The notes under the pieces: model-generated
What the model saw: only the letters and a program-made list of their open reading frames with translations
What the model was told of the DNA's origin: nothing
Database searches by the model: none
Part shown: positions 35,390-45,266 of the stretch, piece by piece
How the letters are laid out: each line of letters begins with the position of its first letter
Position numbering within the stretch: the stretch's first letter is position 1
Program-made: the position numbers and the translations under genes
Assembly: GCA_002399735.1 (NCBI GenBank)
Contig: DHEF01000044.1
Span: 1 to 64,000, forward strand
Direction of reading: 5' to 3'
DNA from: Chitinophagaceae bacterium UBA4857
GTDB lineage: Bacteria > Bacteroidota > Bacteroidia > Chitinophagales > Chitinophagaceae
Length of the DNA stretch: 64,000 bases

Positions 35390-37294
35390 TTATTTTACTT
35401 CTTCGTAAGGTACGTCGGTTACATTATCACCGCCATCAGCTGGTTGCTGTTGTCCGGCATCTGCACCTGGTTGTTGTGCACCACCTTCGGCTCCCTGCGT
35501 TTTGTAAATATCTTCGCTTGCGGCTGTCCATGCTGTATTTAATGTTGCCATATGGGCATCAATACCTGCAATGTCCTGAGCCTTGTGCGCTTCTTTTAAT
35601 TTTTCAGCAGCATCTTCAATAGTAGCTTTTTTATCAGCAGGAATTTTATCGCCGTACTCTTTCACTTGTTTTTCTGTTTGGAAAATCAAGCTATCAGCAG
35701 CGTTTAATTTCTCTACTTTTTCTTTTTCTGCTTTATCATTTGCTTCATTGGCACGGGCTTCAGCCTTCATTTTCTCTACTTCGTCTTTGCTTAAACCACT
35801 ACCCGCTTCAATATGAATTTTTTGCTCTTTACCGGTTCCTTTGTCTTTAGCAGTAACATGTAAAATACCGTTGGCATCTATATCAAATGTTACTTCTACC
35901 TGCGGTACACCACGTGGTGCCGGCGGAATGCCATCCAGATTAAATATACCTAAGCTTTTATTGTCTTTAGACATTGGACGCTCACCTTGTAATACATGTA
36001 TTTGTACACCCGGCTGGTTATCACTGGCGGTAGAAAATACTTCCGATTTTTTAGTTGGAATGGTTGTATTGCTGTCAATTAAACGTGTCATAACACCACC
36101 CATTGTTTCAATACCTAATGATAAAGGTGTAACGTCTAATAACAATACATCTTTTACTTCACCGGTTAATACAGCACCTTGTATGGCGGCACCTACAGCA
36201 ACTACCTCATCGGGATTAACACCACGGTTTGGTTTTTTACCAAAGAATTTTTCTACAATTTCCTGTACTTTAGGTATACGCGTACTACCACCTACTAAAA
36301 TTACTTCATCAATTTCCGAAGTATTCATACCGGCGTCTTTTAAAGCCGCCTCGCATGGTTTTAAACAACGGGCAAAAAGGTTATCGGCCAATTGTTCAAA
36401 CTTAGCACGGGTTAATTTTTTAACCAGGTGTTTAGGTACACCGTCAACTGCAGTAATATAAGGCAGGTTAATTTCAGTTTCCGAAGAAGATGATAATTCA
36501 ACCTTTGCTTTTTCAGCAGCTTCTTTCAGGCGTTGTAAAGCCATCGGGTCTTTACGCAGGTCAATAGCCTCTTCGCTTTTAAACTCATCAGCTAACCAGT
36601 CCATAATTACTTTATCAAAGTCGTCGCCACCTAAGTGCGTATCACCATTGGTACTTTTTACTTCAAATACGCCATCGCCTAATTCTAATACTGATATATC
36701 AAAAGTACCACCACCTAAGTCAAACACAGCAATTTTTTGGTCGTGTTTACCTTTGTCAAGGCCATAAGCCAAGGCAGCAGCAGTAGGCTCGTTTACTACA
36801 CGGCGTACCGTTAAACCGGCAATTTCTCCGGCTTCTTTAGTAGCCTGGCGTTGTGCATCATTAAAATAAGCAGGCACTGTAATAACCGCTTCTGTTACTT
36901 CCTGACCTAAATAATCTTCGGCAGTTTTTTTCATTTTTTGTAACACCATTGCAGATATTTCCTGCGGCGTATACAACCTGCCATCTATGTCAATTCTAAC
37001 GGTATTGTTATCACCTTTAGCTACTTTGTAGCTCCAATGACTGATTTCTTCGGTAACCTCATCAAACTTACGACCCATAAAACGCTTAACCGAGTTAATA
37101 GTGTTTTGCGGGTTAGTAATAGCCTGACGTTTAGCAGGATCACCTACTTTACGTTCGCCATTTTTTAAAAAAGCCACAACTGACGGGGTTGTTCTGCGCC
37201 CCTCGTCGTTAGCAATTACCACAGGCTCGTTACCTTCCATAACGGCAACGCAACTATTTGTGGTACCTAAGTCTATTCCAATAATCTTTCCCAT
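35390..37294 (-). CDS. dnaK: Molecular chaperone DnaK (Hsp70)
   Basis: A 634 aa ATP-driven protein-folding chaperone. The start is the conserved MGKIIGIDLGTTNSCVAV; a 15-residue upstream extension from 37339 lacks any conservation and is rejected. The nucleotide-binding domain (to about 385) includes VFDLGGGTFDISVLELG and LVGGSTRIPKVQ, followed by the linker KDVLLLDVTPLSLGIET, the substrate-binding domain and a lid with a Gln/Gly-rich tail ending DVPYEEVK. No dnaJ or grpE is adjacent. Its upstream region shows a sigma-54-like promoter at 37349-37362. Confidence 0.97.
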   Translation of the reverse strand: MGKIIGIDLGTTNSCVAVMEGNEPVVIANDEGRRTTPSVVAFLKNGERKVGDPAKRQAITNPQNTINSVKRFMGRKFDEVTEEISHWSYKVAKGDNNTVRIDIDGRLYTPQEISAMVLQKMKKTAEDYLGQEVTEAVITVPAYFNDAQRQATKEAGEIAGLTVRRVVNEPTAAALAYGLDKGKHDQKIAVFDLGGGTFDISVLELGDGVFEVKSTNGDTHLGGDDFDKVIMDWLADEFKSEEAIDLRKDPMALQRLKEAAEKAKVELSSSSETEINLPYITAVDGVPKHLVKKLTRAKFEQLADNLFARCLKPCEAALKDAGMNTSEIDEVILVGGSTRIPKVQEIVEKFFGKKPNRGVNPDEVVAVGAAIQGAVLTGEVKDVLLLDVTPLSLGIETMGGVMTRLIDSNTTIPTKKSEVFSTASDNQPGVQIHVLQGERPMSKDNKSLGIFNLDGIPPAPRGVPQVEVTFDIDANGILHVTAKDKGTGKEQKIHIEAGSGLSKDEVEKMKAEARANEANDKAEKEKVEKLNAADSLIFQTEKQVKEYGDKIPADKKATIEDAAEKLKEAHKAQDIAGIDAHMATLNTAWTAASEDIYKTQGAEGGAQQPGADAGQQQPADGGDNVTDVPYEEVK

Positions 37295-37348
37295 AATAAA
37301 ATATTCTCCTTTAATGTTTTGCCCCTTATCTGCAGGCAATTTTCATTG

Positions 37349-37362
37349 TCAATCATTATGCC
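37349..37362 (-). promoter_or_regulatory. Sigma-54-like promoter of dnaK
   Basis: On the minus strand it reads GGCATAATGATTGA, with GG and GA spaced twelve bases apart as in the -24/-12 consensus (TGGCAC-N5-TTGC); the -12 GC is GA here. The predicted transcript start is about 40 bases before the dnaK ATG. Direct repeats TGACA-N9-TGACA (about 37389-37407) lie upstream. This is a motif match only. Confidence 0.4.
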
Positions 37363-37478
37363 GAACCAGTCAGTCTGAAAAAATGTCATATTTGCGGTGT
37401 CAGGTTAGTTTTTCAACACATTCACTGTCATGCTTTACTGCAAAAATGATCCATTAAAGTACCTTTTTGTCATTATTC

Positions 37479-37600
37479 GGGGCTGTCGGCTGTATTACTA
37501 CCTTCAACTACATATGCGGCTGTACGCTTGTAGTGGCCGGCCCACCCGCTTAGCTACCCCTCAACGGCCAGCTACCGCTTCCATCCGCCAGCCTTTCATC
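37479..37600 (+). repeat. Dispersed intergenic repeat, family A, copy 3
   Basis: Starts GGGGCTGTCGGCTG, contains GCGGCTGTACGCTTGTAGTGG like copy 1, and ends CGCTTCCATCCGCCAGCC. Its right end faces the 3' end of the DUF1080 gene. Confidence 0.75.
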
Positions 37601-37632
37601 TGTATAAACCTCTATCATCAGCCGATTTGTTA

Positions 37633-38250
37633 CTACAATTCTCTGATAATTATGTCTTTCCATTTTACTTTAATACCACCACCATCATGTATTTGTAAGG
37701 CTATAAAACCATTGGCTAAACCAATTTTGGCATCAGCCATTTCTACCATTTTATGCCCGTTCAACCAAGTGATAACTACACTGTTTTCTACTCTTATTTT
37801 TAAATCGTTCCATTTACCCACTTTTAGTTTCTTTTCATCTTCAGGTTTGGGTTTAGCTAACCAACCCCTGCCGTAGGATTCATATATACCACCGGTATGT
37901 TGATCCAGCGGAGCAACTTCTACCTGCCAGCCTTTAATTTTTAATGTATCAATTGATGAACGAAAAAACACACCACTATTACCATTGGCTTCTTGTTTAA
38001 AGCGTAAGGTAAGTTCAAAGTTTTTGTACTTTCTGTCTGTTGAAAGGTAACCGTATTGTTTATCGGGGCCGCTTTCGCAAACAAGAGCGCCTTTTTCTAC
38101 ATACCATTTTTCGGTACCATGCACTGTCCAACCGGTTAAATTCTTTCCGTTAAATAAATACATGGCTCTTTTTTCAACAGGTGGTTCATCCTGCGCAAAA
38201 AGACAGGAACTAATAAGTACAGTAAAAACAAAACTGAAAAGAAGCTTCAT
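37633..38250 (-). CDS. DUF1080 (3-keto-disaccharide hydrolase-like) secreted protein
   Basis: A 205 aa protein with a signal peptide (about 1-19, ending CLFAQ) and a single DUF1080 domain: LFNGKNLTGWTVHGTEKWYVEKG, YLSTDRKYKNFELTLRFK, NSGVFFRSS and the terminal VKWKDIIIREL. The fold is a concanavalin-like beta-sandwich; some members hydrolyse 3-keto sugars and others may bind glycans. Function here unproven. Monocistronic between family A copy 3 and a beta-barrel gene on the other strand. Confidence 0.88.
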   Translation of the reverse strand: MKLLFSFVFTVLISSCLFAQDEPPVEKRAMYLFNGKNLTGWTVHGTEKWYVEKGALVCESGPDKQYGYLSTDRKYKNFELTLRFKQEANGNSGVFFRSSIDTLKIKGWQVEVAPLDQHTGGIYESYGRGWLAKPKPEDEKKLKVGKWNDLKIRVENSVVITWLNGHKMVEMADAKIGLANGFIALQIHDGGGIKVKWKDIIIREL

Positions 38251-38510
38251 ATTATTAATGTTTAAATAAAATTTAAAATCGGTTGACAGGTATCAAACTT
38301 ACACCAATCGTAGCGTACTAATATTATAAATGACAAGAAATTATGAAGTGTGAAGAATAAAATGATAGATACCAGCTTGGTCAATGTCTGTCAAACACAT
38401 AGTTTTTGTCATTTTTCGAACAACCATTATGTAAAAGAGTACTACAAACTAAGTATTTTAAATAAGACAGGTTGTTTTCATTTTTGTTATCCAAACTAAA
38501 CATAACAATC

Positions 38511-39122
38511 ATGAAAAAAATGGTCATCACCCTCGTTACACTTTTAGCTGCTTATAATATCAGTCAGGCCCAGTTAAGCTATGGGGCTCGTGCAGGATTA
38601 AATATGAGTAAAGTTTCATTTACAGAAGACGATTTTAAAACAAAATTTCAACCAGGCTTTACCATTGGGTTTTACGGTAAATATGCATTAAATGATGCCA
38701 TGGCAGTACAGGTGGAAACATTCTTTTCCAGAGAAGGAACAAAAGAGCAAAGAATTTCTTCCGGCTCAAAGGGGCACATCAATAAATCCTATGTACAAAT
38801 ACCAGTATTATTTCAGTACAAATTGATAAAAGGATTATATGCCGAGGCTGGCCCTCAATTGGGCATACTGGTGGCTTCTAAAGAAAAATATGGTTCCGGT
38901 AGCCTCAATAACATTAAACCCAACTATAAACCTGTTGATATACGTGTACCCATTGGTGTAGGTTACGACCTGAACGATGTTGTAAAAGGACTGAGTGTAG
39001 ATCTGCGTTATTCTTTCAGCCTGTCCAAGATTAATAAAGTTGAAGTAGGTGGTGGTAATTTAAAAAACCATGTTATCGGTCTAACTGCTTTTTATAATAT
39101 TGGACAGCTGTTATCCAAATAA
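38511..39122 (+). CDS. PorT-like outer-membrane beta-barrel protein
   Basis: A 203 aa predicted outer-membrane protein. Signal peptide about 1-20 (MKKMVITLVTLLAAYNISQAQ), then alternating beta-strand pattern with the family opening LSYGARAGLNMSKVSF, GFTIGFYGKYALND and a final aromatic strand VIGLTAFYNIGQ, typical of the outer-membrane beta-barrel domain common in Bacteroidota. No function can be assigned. The upstream frame to 38472 adds residues before the signal peptide and is rejected. Confidence 0.82.
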   Translation: MKKMVITLVTLLAAYNISQAQLSYGARAGLNMSKVSFTEDDFKTKFQPGFTIGFYGKYALNDAMAVQVETFFSREGTKEQRISSGSKGHINKSYVQIPVLFQYKLIKGLYAEAGPQLGILVASKEKYGSGSLNNIKPNYKPVDIRVPIGVGYDLNDVVKGLSVDLRYSFSLSKINKVEVGGGNLKNHVIGLTAFYNIGQLLSK

Positions 39123-39144
39123 CACCTATATCAAATATCATACA

Positions 39145-39175
39145 CAAAAAAGCACCAATTATATTGGTGCTTTTC
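39145..39175. terminator. Bidirectional terminator between the beta-barrel gene and smc
   Basis: Eight-bp stem GCACCAAT / ATTGGTGC with a 3-base loop, six A before and TTTTC after. Confidence 0.85.
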
Positions 39176-39195
39176 TTTTATAAAGGCTTACTGTT

Positions 39196-42100
39196 TTAAT
39201 TCTGATTTTGCTGCAGGCTTCTAAAGTCAACACTTACCAGTTTACTTACACCCGGTTCCTGCATGGTTACACCATATATAACGTCTACCGTACTCATGGT
39301 TGTTTTATTGTGGGTAACAATAATAAACTGTGAGTTGTCACTAAACTGGCGAATCATGTTGGTGAATTTACCTACGTTGGCATCATCCAACGGAGCGTCC
39401 ACTTCATCCAGGATACAGAATGGTGCAGGCTTAATCAGGTAAATGGCAAATAACAAGGCAGTTGCTGTTAAAGTACGTTCACCACCACTAAGCTGTGTTA
39501 ACGATGTGGGGCGTTTACCTTTAGGACGTGCAATTACCTCAATACCTGTTTCGGCCAGGTTATCAGGTTTTTCCAATAACAAATCGCAATGGTCATCTTC
39601 TGTAAATAACGATTTAAATACTTTGATGAAGTTTTCCTTAACAAGGTTAAAGGTTTCCAGGAATTTCTGGTTGGCCGTAGCCTCTACTTCTTCAATCGTT
39701 TTTAATAAACTGTCTTTAGCAGTAACCAGGTCGGTTTTTTGCTCAACAATAAACTCGTAACGTTTTTTCATTTCGGTAAAAGCTTCAATAGCTGTAGGGT
39801 TTACCTCACCCAGGTTTTCCAAACGCTTTTTCATGCGGTCGGCTTTTTCCTGTAATTCTTCCACGGTTACTTCGCCGGTACGTTGTTGGTCTAAAATATC
39901 TTCCAGTTTAATTTTAAACTCAACATCCAAACGTTCTTTGGTACCTGCCAGTTGTAATTTTAATTCGTTCAGTTTATCTTTTATAGCAGCTAATAAATGT
40001 TCAATCTGCTCTTTCTCTTTTGTTTTTTGGCGCAGTAAACTCTCTTTTTCGTTTAACTGATTACGCACTACGTAATATGCCTGATCTGCTTCGTTTAATA
40101 CTTGTTCGTCTTCGGTTTTCTTGCGCATCATTTCAACCAAAGCTTCCTGTGTTTCGTTTAACAACTGAGATGAGACTTGTATGTTCTCTGATGTTTCAGC
40201 TAACTGGGCCGTATTGGTATCAACCTGATTTTTTAAATCGTTCAACTGGTTGGATTTAAACTCCAACTCCTGTTTTAATGCGGTTATTTTACTTTGCTGA
40301 CGGGTAACTGTCAGGTTATATTCATTATAACGTTGATTGGCTTCGTTATAACTTTGTTCCGCTGCTTTAAAAGCATCGGCTGCTTCCTGCAAACGAGATT
40401 GGAATAATTGTAACTGTTCGTTTAATTCAGCCAGGTCTTCACGTACACCAGATACTGAGCTTTGTGTAGCTTGTTGTTGTTGGCTATATTCCTCTAAACG
40501 GTTTAAGCTTGTATTTTGTAAACTTTGCAGGTTTTCCAACTTGTTTTGTAACGAAAAAACCTGGTTGGTTAACTGCTGAATTGTTCTTTCGGTTTCACGT
40601 AAAGCGGCTTCACGCAGGTCTTCGTTAAACGCTACAACTTCGTTATGGCGTGCCTGTATTGTTGCTTTCAGGTTTACTACTATTTCTTCTTGTTTGGCTA
40701 TACCTTCCTGTAATTTTTCCAGGTTTTTTACACGACCAATTTTTTTACCTTCAATTAAACCAACGCTACCACCGGTTAAAGAGTATTTACCTTTTACATA
40801 CTTACCACCTTTTTCAATAACTACAAAACCATTGCTGTTTTCTAAGGCAGCATCACTATCGGCAATAAATACATTTTGTAATAAATGCGCTGCCAGTTTA
40901 GCATACTTTTCTTCTACCTCTACTACACTTAAAGCGGCTGTGCTACCGGCTAATGTATGCGCAGCATTTTGAGTTACGCTGGCGTTTATCTGATCCAGTA
41001 AAAAGAAATTGGCTTTACCTTTTTTATTTTCATCCAATAAACGAACAGCTTGTAAACCTTCTTTTAAATCGTTAACTACATAATAGTTAAGGTAAGGCTC
41101 CAATACATTTTCTAATGCAGTACGGTACTCTTCTTTTACATATAAAATATCAGAAAGAATAGGTGCTGTATGATTCCAGTTTGGATTTTTGTGTAAAAAT
41201 TTCACACTATCCGGATAACCTTCCATCGAGTCGATCATGCTTTTTAATAAGTCATGTTCGTTTTTACGGGCATCCAGTTTACGGCTTTCATCGGCCAGCT
41301 CGTTACGCAAACCTTCCAGTATAGATTGCGTTTGTAAAATTTGCTCCTTGGTATGTTCCTGGTGAGCCTGTAATTGTTCTAAATCTACTTTGCTGGCTTC
41401 CAGTTCTTTTTCCTTTGTTATTCTTTCTTCGTCAAGTACAATGCGCTGTTCTTCACGTTGTGCTCTTTCGTCTTCAATTTGTGTAATGGTACGTTGCAGG
41501 TTTTGTAAAGATGTATCGGCCACAGCTACTTTCTTTTCTGCATCAAACTGGCTCCGTTGCACTTGTTGGTATTCGCCACGCAGCTCATCCACTGCTACCC
41601 TTTTTTCGTCCAATACTTTTCGGTTAGCATCTACCTGATCACGAAAACCACTTAACTGGCCACTTATATTTTCCAGATTTTTTTCTTCCTCGGTAACTTG
41701 TTTGCTGGTAAAGGCAATACCTTCTTCCAAGCCTTTTAATTGTCCACCGGCTTTTTCTAAAAAGTCATGCAGACTGGTTTGTCGTTCTGTTAAGTATTCT
41801 AATTTTTGAGCAGCTAAGTTTTTTTCGTTTTCCTTGGTACGTACTTGCTGTACCAATTCGTTAAAAGCATATTGCATGCTTTGTAAGGCACGTTCTTTTT
41901 CAACAAAGCCTACTTTTTCCTTTTCTAAATCAGCCTCCTCGTTCGCAATCTCGGCTTCTAAACGTATGCGTTTATCGGTTTCAATATCCTGTTGTTCGTT
42001 CAGGTCTTTGTATGTAAGGTTAAAACCTTCCAAAGCAGCTTTGGCCAACTCAATACTTATTTCACGGTAGTCTTTTTTAATCTCATGGTATTTCTCCGCT

Positions 42101-42732
42101 TTCTTAGCCTGATTTTCCAATGATTTTAACTGGTTGTTAATTTCAAACAACAAGTCTTCAATCCTGTTTAAATCCTGCTCGGTAGCGTCTAGTTTTTGCT
42201 TAGCTTCTTTTTTACGGGTTTTGTAAATAGAAATACCCGCAGCCTGCTCCAACATACGACGACGACTGTTGTCTTTATCCTTAATCAGGTCGTCCACCAT
42301 GCCCAGCTCAATAATGGCGTAGGAGTCGGTACTTACACCAGTATCCATAAACAAGTTTTGAATATCTTTTAAACGACATTGTACATCGTTTAAGCGATAC
42401 TCACTCTCGCCACTTTTATAAAACTTACGGGTAATGGTTACAGTGCTAAACTCTGTAGGTAACAGATTTTTGGTATTTTCAAAAGTCAGGCTAACCTCGG
42501 CAAGGCCACTCGCCGAACGGGTTTTTGACCCGTTAAAGACCAAACTGTCCAGGTTTTCGCTACGTAGTTGGCTAATTTTTTGTTCACCAATTACCCAACG
42601 AATACTGTCCACAATATTACTTTTGCCGCAACCATTAGGGCCAACAATACCCGTAATGTTGTCGTCAAAATTTACAATGGTTTTGTCGGCAAAACTTTTG
42701 AAGCCCTTAATTTCTAAGCTCTTTAATCTCAC
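39196..42732 (-). CDS. smc: Chromosome segregation protein SMC
   Basis: An 1178 aa condensin ATPase that organises and helps segregate the chromosome. Walker A GPNGCGKSNIVDSI is at about 32-45, followed by two long coiled coils around a hinge (about 515-680, with LTGGSVGLIEGKKIGR at the end). The C-terminal head carries the signature LSGGERTLTATALLF and Walker B PFCILDEVDAPLDDAN. Complete and normal in length. The partner genes scpA and scpB are not in the window. Confidence 0.97.
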   Translation of the reverse strand: MRLKSLEIKGFKSFADKTIVNFDDNITGIVGPNGCGKSNIVDSIRWVIGEQKISQLRSENLDSLVFNGSKTRSASGLAEVSLTFENTKNLLPTEFSTVTITRKFYKSGESEYRLNDVQCRLKDIQNLFMDTGVSTDSYAIIELGMVDDLIKDKDNSRRRMLEQAAGISIYKTRKKEAKQKLDATEQDLNRIEDLLFEINNQLKSLENQAKKAEKYHEIKKDYREISIELAKAALEGFNLTYKDLNEQQDIETDKRIRLEAEIANEEADLEKEKVGFVEKERALQSMQYAFNELVQQVRTKENEKNLAAQKLEYLTERQTSLHDFLEKAGGQLKGLEEGIAFTSKQVTEEEKNLENISGQLSGFRDQVDANRKVLDEKRVAVDELRGEYQQVQRSQFDAEKKVAVADTSLQNLQRTITQIEDERAQREEQRIVLDEERITKEKELEASKVDLEQLQAHQEHTKEQILQTQSILEGLRNELADESRKLDARKNEHDLLKSMIDSMEGYPDSVKFLHKNPNWNHTAPILSDILYVKEEYRTALENVLEPYLNYYVVNDLKEGLQAVRLLDENKKGKANFFLLDQINASVTQNAAHTLAGSTAALSVVEVEEKYAKLAAHLLQNVFIADSDAALENSNGFVVIEKGGKYVKGKYSLTGGSVGLIEGKKIGRVKNLEKLQEGIAKQEEIVVNLKATIQARHNEVVAFNEDLREAALRETERTIQQLTNQVFSLQNKLENLQSLQNTSLNRLEEYSQQQQATQSSVSGVREDLAELNEQLQLFQSRLQEAADAFKAAEQSYNEANQRYNEYNLTVTRQQSKITALKQELEFKSNQLNDLKNQVDTNTAQLAETSENIQVSSQLLNETQEALVEMMRKKTEDEQVLNEADQAYYVVRNQLNEKESLLRQKTKEKEQIEHLLAAIKDKLNELKLQLAGTKERLDVEFKIKLEDILDQQRTGEVTVEELQEKADRMKKRLENLGEVNPTAIEAFTEMKKRYEFIVEQKTDLVTAKDSLLKTIEEVEATANQKFLETFNLVKENFIKVFKSLFTEDDHCDLLLEKPDNLAETGIEVIARPKGKRPTSLTQLSGGERTLTATALLFAIYLIKPAPFCILDEVDAPLDDANVGKFTNMIRQFSDNSQFIIVTHNKTTMSTVDVIYGVTMQEPGVSKLVSVDFRSLQQNQN

Positions 42733-42900
42733 GTTAATTCACTTTTTGTCAGGCGGCGAATTTAAGGTAAACTAACTGAATATCAAGGTTAATGCACAAC
42801 CTTATTAATGCACAAGCGTAATTCAAATTTGGGGACAATATTTTTAAAATAATTAAATAATATCAAAATTATATAATTATTTGAATATCAATATTTTGTT

Positions 42901-42984
42901 TGCCAACTTTAGTTCCCTGATTGATCGTCCCTTGCGACGCTCCGTTCAACTGTAGTAATTCTATTAAGCAATGTTATATGGTCG
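42901..42984 (-). repeat. Dispersed intergenic repeat, family B, copy 7
   Basis: Read on the minus strand: TTGCTTAATAGAATTACTAC, then GTTGAACGGAGCGTCGCAAG, GGACGATCAATCAGGGAACT and an A-tract (CAAACAAAATATTG). It is the second exception whose A-tract end faces a gene start (smc) rather than a 3' end, though more than 160 bases away. The remainder of the 346-base gap is AT-rich with no gene seen. Confidence 0.75.
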
Positions 42985-43078
42985 TTTTTTACTATTTAAA
43001 AGCTTTTATTGTTAAAAATAGTAGACTCGAAAACTATGTTGTATCCGCCCCCCCTATTATTTAAACAAAACTAACAGG

Positions 43079-44251
43079 TTATATCTCCTCCTTTTGCCCA
43101 TTATATAATATCCTGTAATATTTGCCATCTTCAATAAGTAAACCCTCCGATTTTTTACTCGGAAAATTTTTGCTGTAGTCTTTAGGGTGTTTAACATCAA
43201 TACCTATTACTTTCCCATTATAGCGTTCTTTTACTCTAGTCTGAAGTGTATGTCCGACTACGATGGATTTTGCATTAAATTGCTTAAGACCACGTTCAAC
43301 ATCATCTTGCGACAGATTATCCTTGAAGTAACCTCTATACCAACAAATTCCTGTATTAGTTGAGGTTAATAATTGCTCTATGGTCTTTTCCGCTTTGGGA
43401 TAATATGGTTTGTAATAATTATTACTGATAATCATATTAATTTTCTCTAAACTTAATTGATGTTCTAATAGGCCCGGATGTAAACCTCCATGAGTAAAAA
43501 GTGTTCCATTAATAAGCTCTATTGCATTTTTACTTGCCATCCACTTTCCAATAACAGAAGTTGAATCGTATAGTTGGGTTTGTTGTTTTTGTAATATGGC
43601 TGCTACATGAAAATATTTTGGTGATGCGGATTCATAATTTCCTTGCATATTTTTTAATTCGTGATTGCCCAATATAAAATGAACAACCCCGCCTTTCGAA
43701 ACAGCATCCTGTTCAAGCTTGTAAATAAACCAAAGTACTTGTGTTGCGGAAAAACCTCTATCTACAAAATCACCTACTAAAACTAAATGCCCTTTTCCAA
43801 AAATCCAGTTAAGGTTTACATCAATAACTTTGTTTTGTATTAAAAAATCACGAAAAGTTTTAAAGCTACTTTCAATATCAGAAATGGCTAAAATATTATT
43901 ATTATCAGTATAAGTACTTGCGGGTCTCTTATAATTGGTATTTATGAAAAACTCAAAACTTGTTAAATCAAGTGGAAAGTAGCACGAAGCCGGAATTGTT
44001 GTGTTTACTGCATAATCTTTTTTTTCAACAGCATAACCATTACTCTGATTTCCTTTAATGTAATTGACAGTTACTGTACTGTCATTTTTGTAAAACACAT
44101 AGGGGCCTTCTTTGTCCCAATCCATCATTAACGGATTATCGCCATAATGTAAACTTGCACCATGATATAAACCAAATAACACAGCGGTGGTTCCCAATAT
44201 TAATAACGTTATCACTATATGTTTCATGTACCTGAAAATTCTTTTTTTCAT
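43079..44251 (-). CDS. Membrane-anchored calcineurin-like metallophosphatase
   Basis: A 390 aa protein with an N-terminal membrane segment (about 9-27) and a PPP-type metallophosphatase core: the first metal aspartate in ISDIES, GDFVDRG, LGNHELKNMQGNY, FTHGGLHPG and VVGHTLQTRV. All metal-binding motifs are present, so activity is expected; the substrate is unknown. A downstream ATG at 44227 would also keep the membrane segment. It is divergent from the LytS-like kinase gene with 196 bases between, suggesting possible shared control. Confidence 0.85.
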   Translation of the reverse strand: MKKRIFRYMKHIVITLLILGTTAVLFGLYHGASLHYGDNPLMMDWDKEGPYVFYKNDSTVTVNYIKGNQSNGYAVEKKDYAVNTTIPASCYFPLDLTSFEFFINTNYKRPASTYTDNNNILAISDIESSFKTFRDFLIQNKVIDVNLNWIFGKGHLVLVGDFVDRGFSATQVLWFIYKLEQDAVSKGGVVHFILGNHELKNMQGNYESASPKYFHVAAILQKQQTQLYDSTSVIGKWMASKNAIELINGTLFTHGGLHPGLLEHQLSLEKINMIISNNYYKPYYPKAEKTIEQLLTSTNTGICWYRGYFKDNLSQDDVERGLKQFNAKSIVVGHTLQTRVKERYNGKVIGIDVKHPKDYSKNFPSKKSEGLLIEDGKYYRILYNGQKEEI

Positions 44252-44265
44252 TTTTATAATTTTTG

Positions 44266-44273
44266 CAAACGTA
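44266..44273 (-). promoter_or_regulatory. -7 promoter box for the metallophosphatase gene
   Basis: Reads TACGTTTG on the minus strand (TAnnTTTG match), 15 bases before the ATG at 44251. No matched -33 box. Confidence 0.45.
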
Positions 44274-44447
44274 AAAGCACTATTGCTACCCCTGAAATAT
44301 TTGTGACAAACAGGTTTTTACCTTGACTAAATAGTATTTTGGAAATAATAAACGCATTTCATCACGTTTAAAGTCAGTTTTGCAATGTTTTAAAGCGTGT
44401 TCATCAACTTTCTTGTCTGATATTGATATACTTATAATCTTTGCAAG

Positions 44448-45266
44448 ATGATTTTTAGGAAACCAAATAATAAATGGATTGTATTAACTCTTTTAATTCT
44501 GGGATTAATCCCTATTGTAATTACGGCATATGAAGTGATTTTTTCCAACGATAAATCGGTTATTTTTTTAGAGAGGTTTAATCCCAAAATCAGCTTTTTA
44601 ATTAGTGCCTATTACATTTTATTATTTTCCCTTGGAATTTATTGGTTTGTAAAACAAGTCATGGCTATTTCAAGGTTAAAAAATGAAAAGGCAAAAGCAG
44701 AATTAATGCTCTTAAAAAGTCAGGTAAACCCGCATTTCTTTTTTAATATGCTTAATAATTTGTATGGTTGGGTAACAAAAGACCAGAAACGAGCACAGGA
44801 AATAATACTTAAGTTATCGGATATGATGCGGTACAGTATTTATGATGGCGAAAAAGAAACCGTTACACTTAAAGATGAAATTAGTTATTTAAAAAATTAT
44901 ATTGAATTGCATAAAATGAGGTATCATAAAACCATAGACATTAATTTTACTAGCAATATTGATGAGAAACAAAAGGTCCCTCCATTGTTATTTATTATTC
45001 TCTTAGAAAACGCTTTCAAACACGGTGTTGAAAGTTTGACAGAAAAAGCATTTGTAAATATTAGTATTGCTACTTTAAATGAAGAAACACAATTTGCGAT
45101 AGAAAACAACTTTTCTGGTAACGACGAGAGTGAAAAAAAAGAAGCTGGAATTGGTTTAAAAAACCTTGAACGAAGATTGGAATTAATTTATCCGGATAAG
45201 CACAAATTGTTAATTACAAAAATGGAAAATCTTTATAAAGCACAATTAATTTTAAAAAAATTATGA
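44448..45266 (+). CDS. LytS/YehU-type sensor histidine kinase
   Basis: A 272 aa inner-membrane kinase with two membrane segments (about 10-31 and 47-70). The phospho-acceptor histidine is at 96 in SQVNPHFFFNMLNNLYG, the signature of the His_kinase family paired with LytTR regulators, followed by an ATPase domain (PPLLFIILLENAFKHGV, GIGLKNLERRL). No extracellular sensor domain beyond a short loop is present, so the signal may be membrane stress or a partner protein. It overlaps the response regulator gene by four bases. Confidence 0.92.
   Translation: MIFRKPNNKWIVLTLLILGLIPIVITAYEVIFSNDKSVIFLERFNPKISFLISAYYILLFSLGIYWFVKQVMAISRLKNEKAKAELMLLKSQVNPHFFFNMLNNLYGWVTKDQKRAQEIILKLSDMMRYSIYDGEKETVTLKDEISYLKNYIELHKMRYHKTIDINFTSNIDEKQKVPPLLFIILLENAFKHGVESLTEKAFVNISIATLNEETQFAIENNFSGNDESEKKEAGIGLKNLERRLELIYPDKHKLLITKMENLYKAQLILKKL

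Noticed and set aside
35841..36461. Long antisense frame opposite dnaK (206 codons)
   Set aside because: Typical shadow of a strongly biased coding strand; no start signal and no domain.
37295..37339. 15-residue upstream extension of DnaK
   Set aside because: The invariant MGKIIGIDLGTTNS start lies downstream, so the extension is not used.
37430..37876. 148-codon plus-strand frame over family A copy 3 and the DUF1080 gene
   Set aside because: It runs through a repeat and antisense to a well-supported gene, with no family features.
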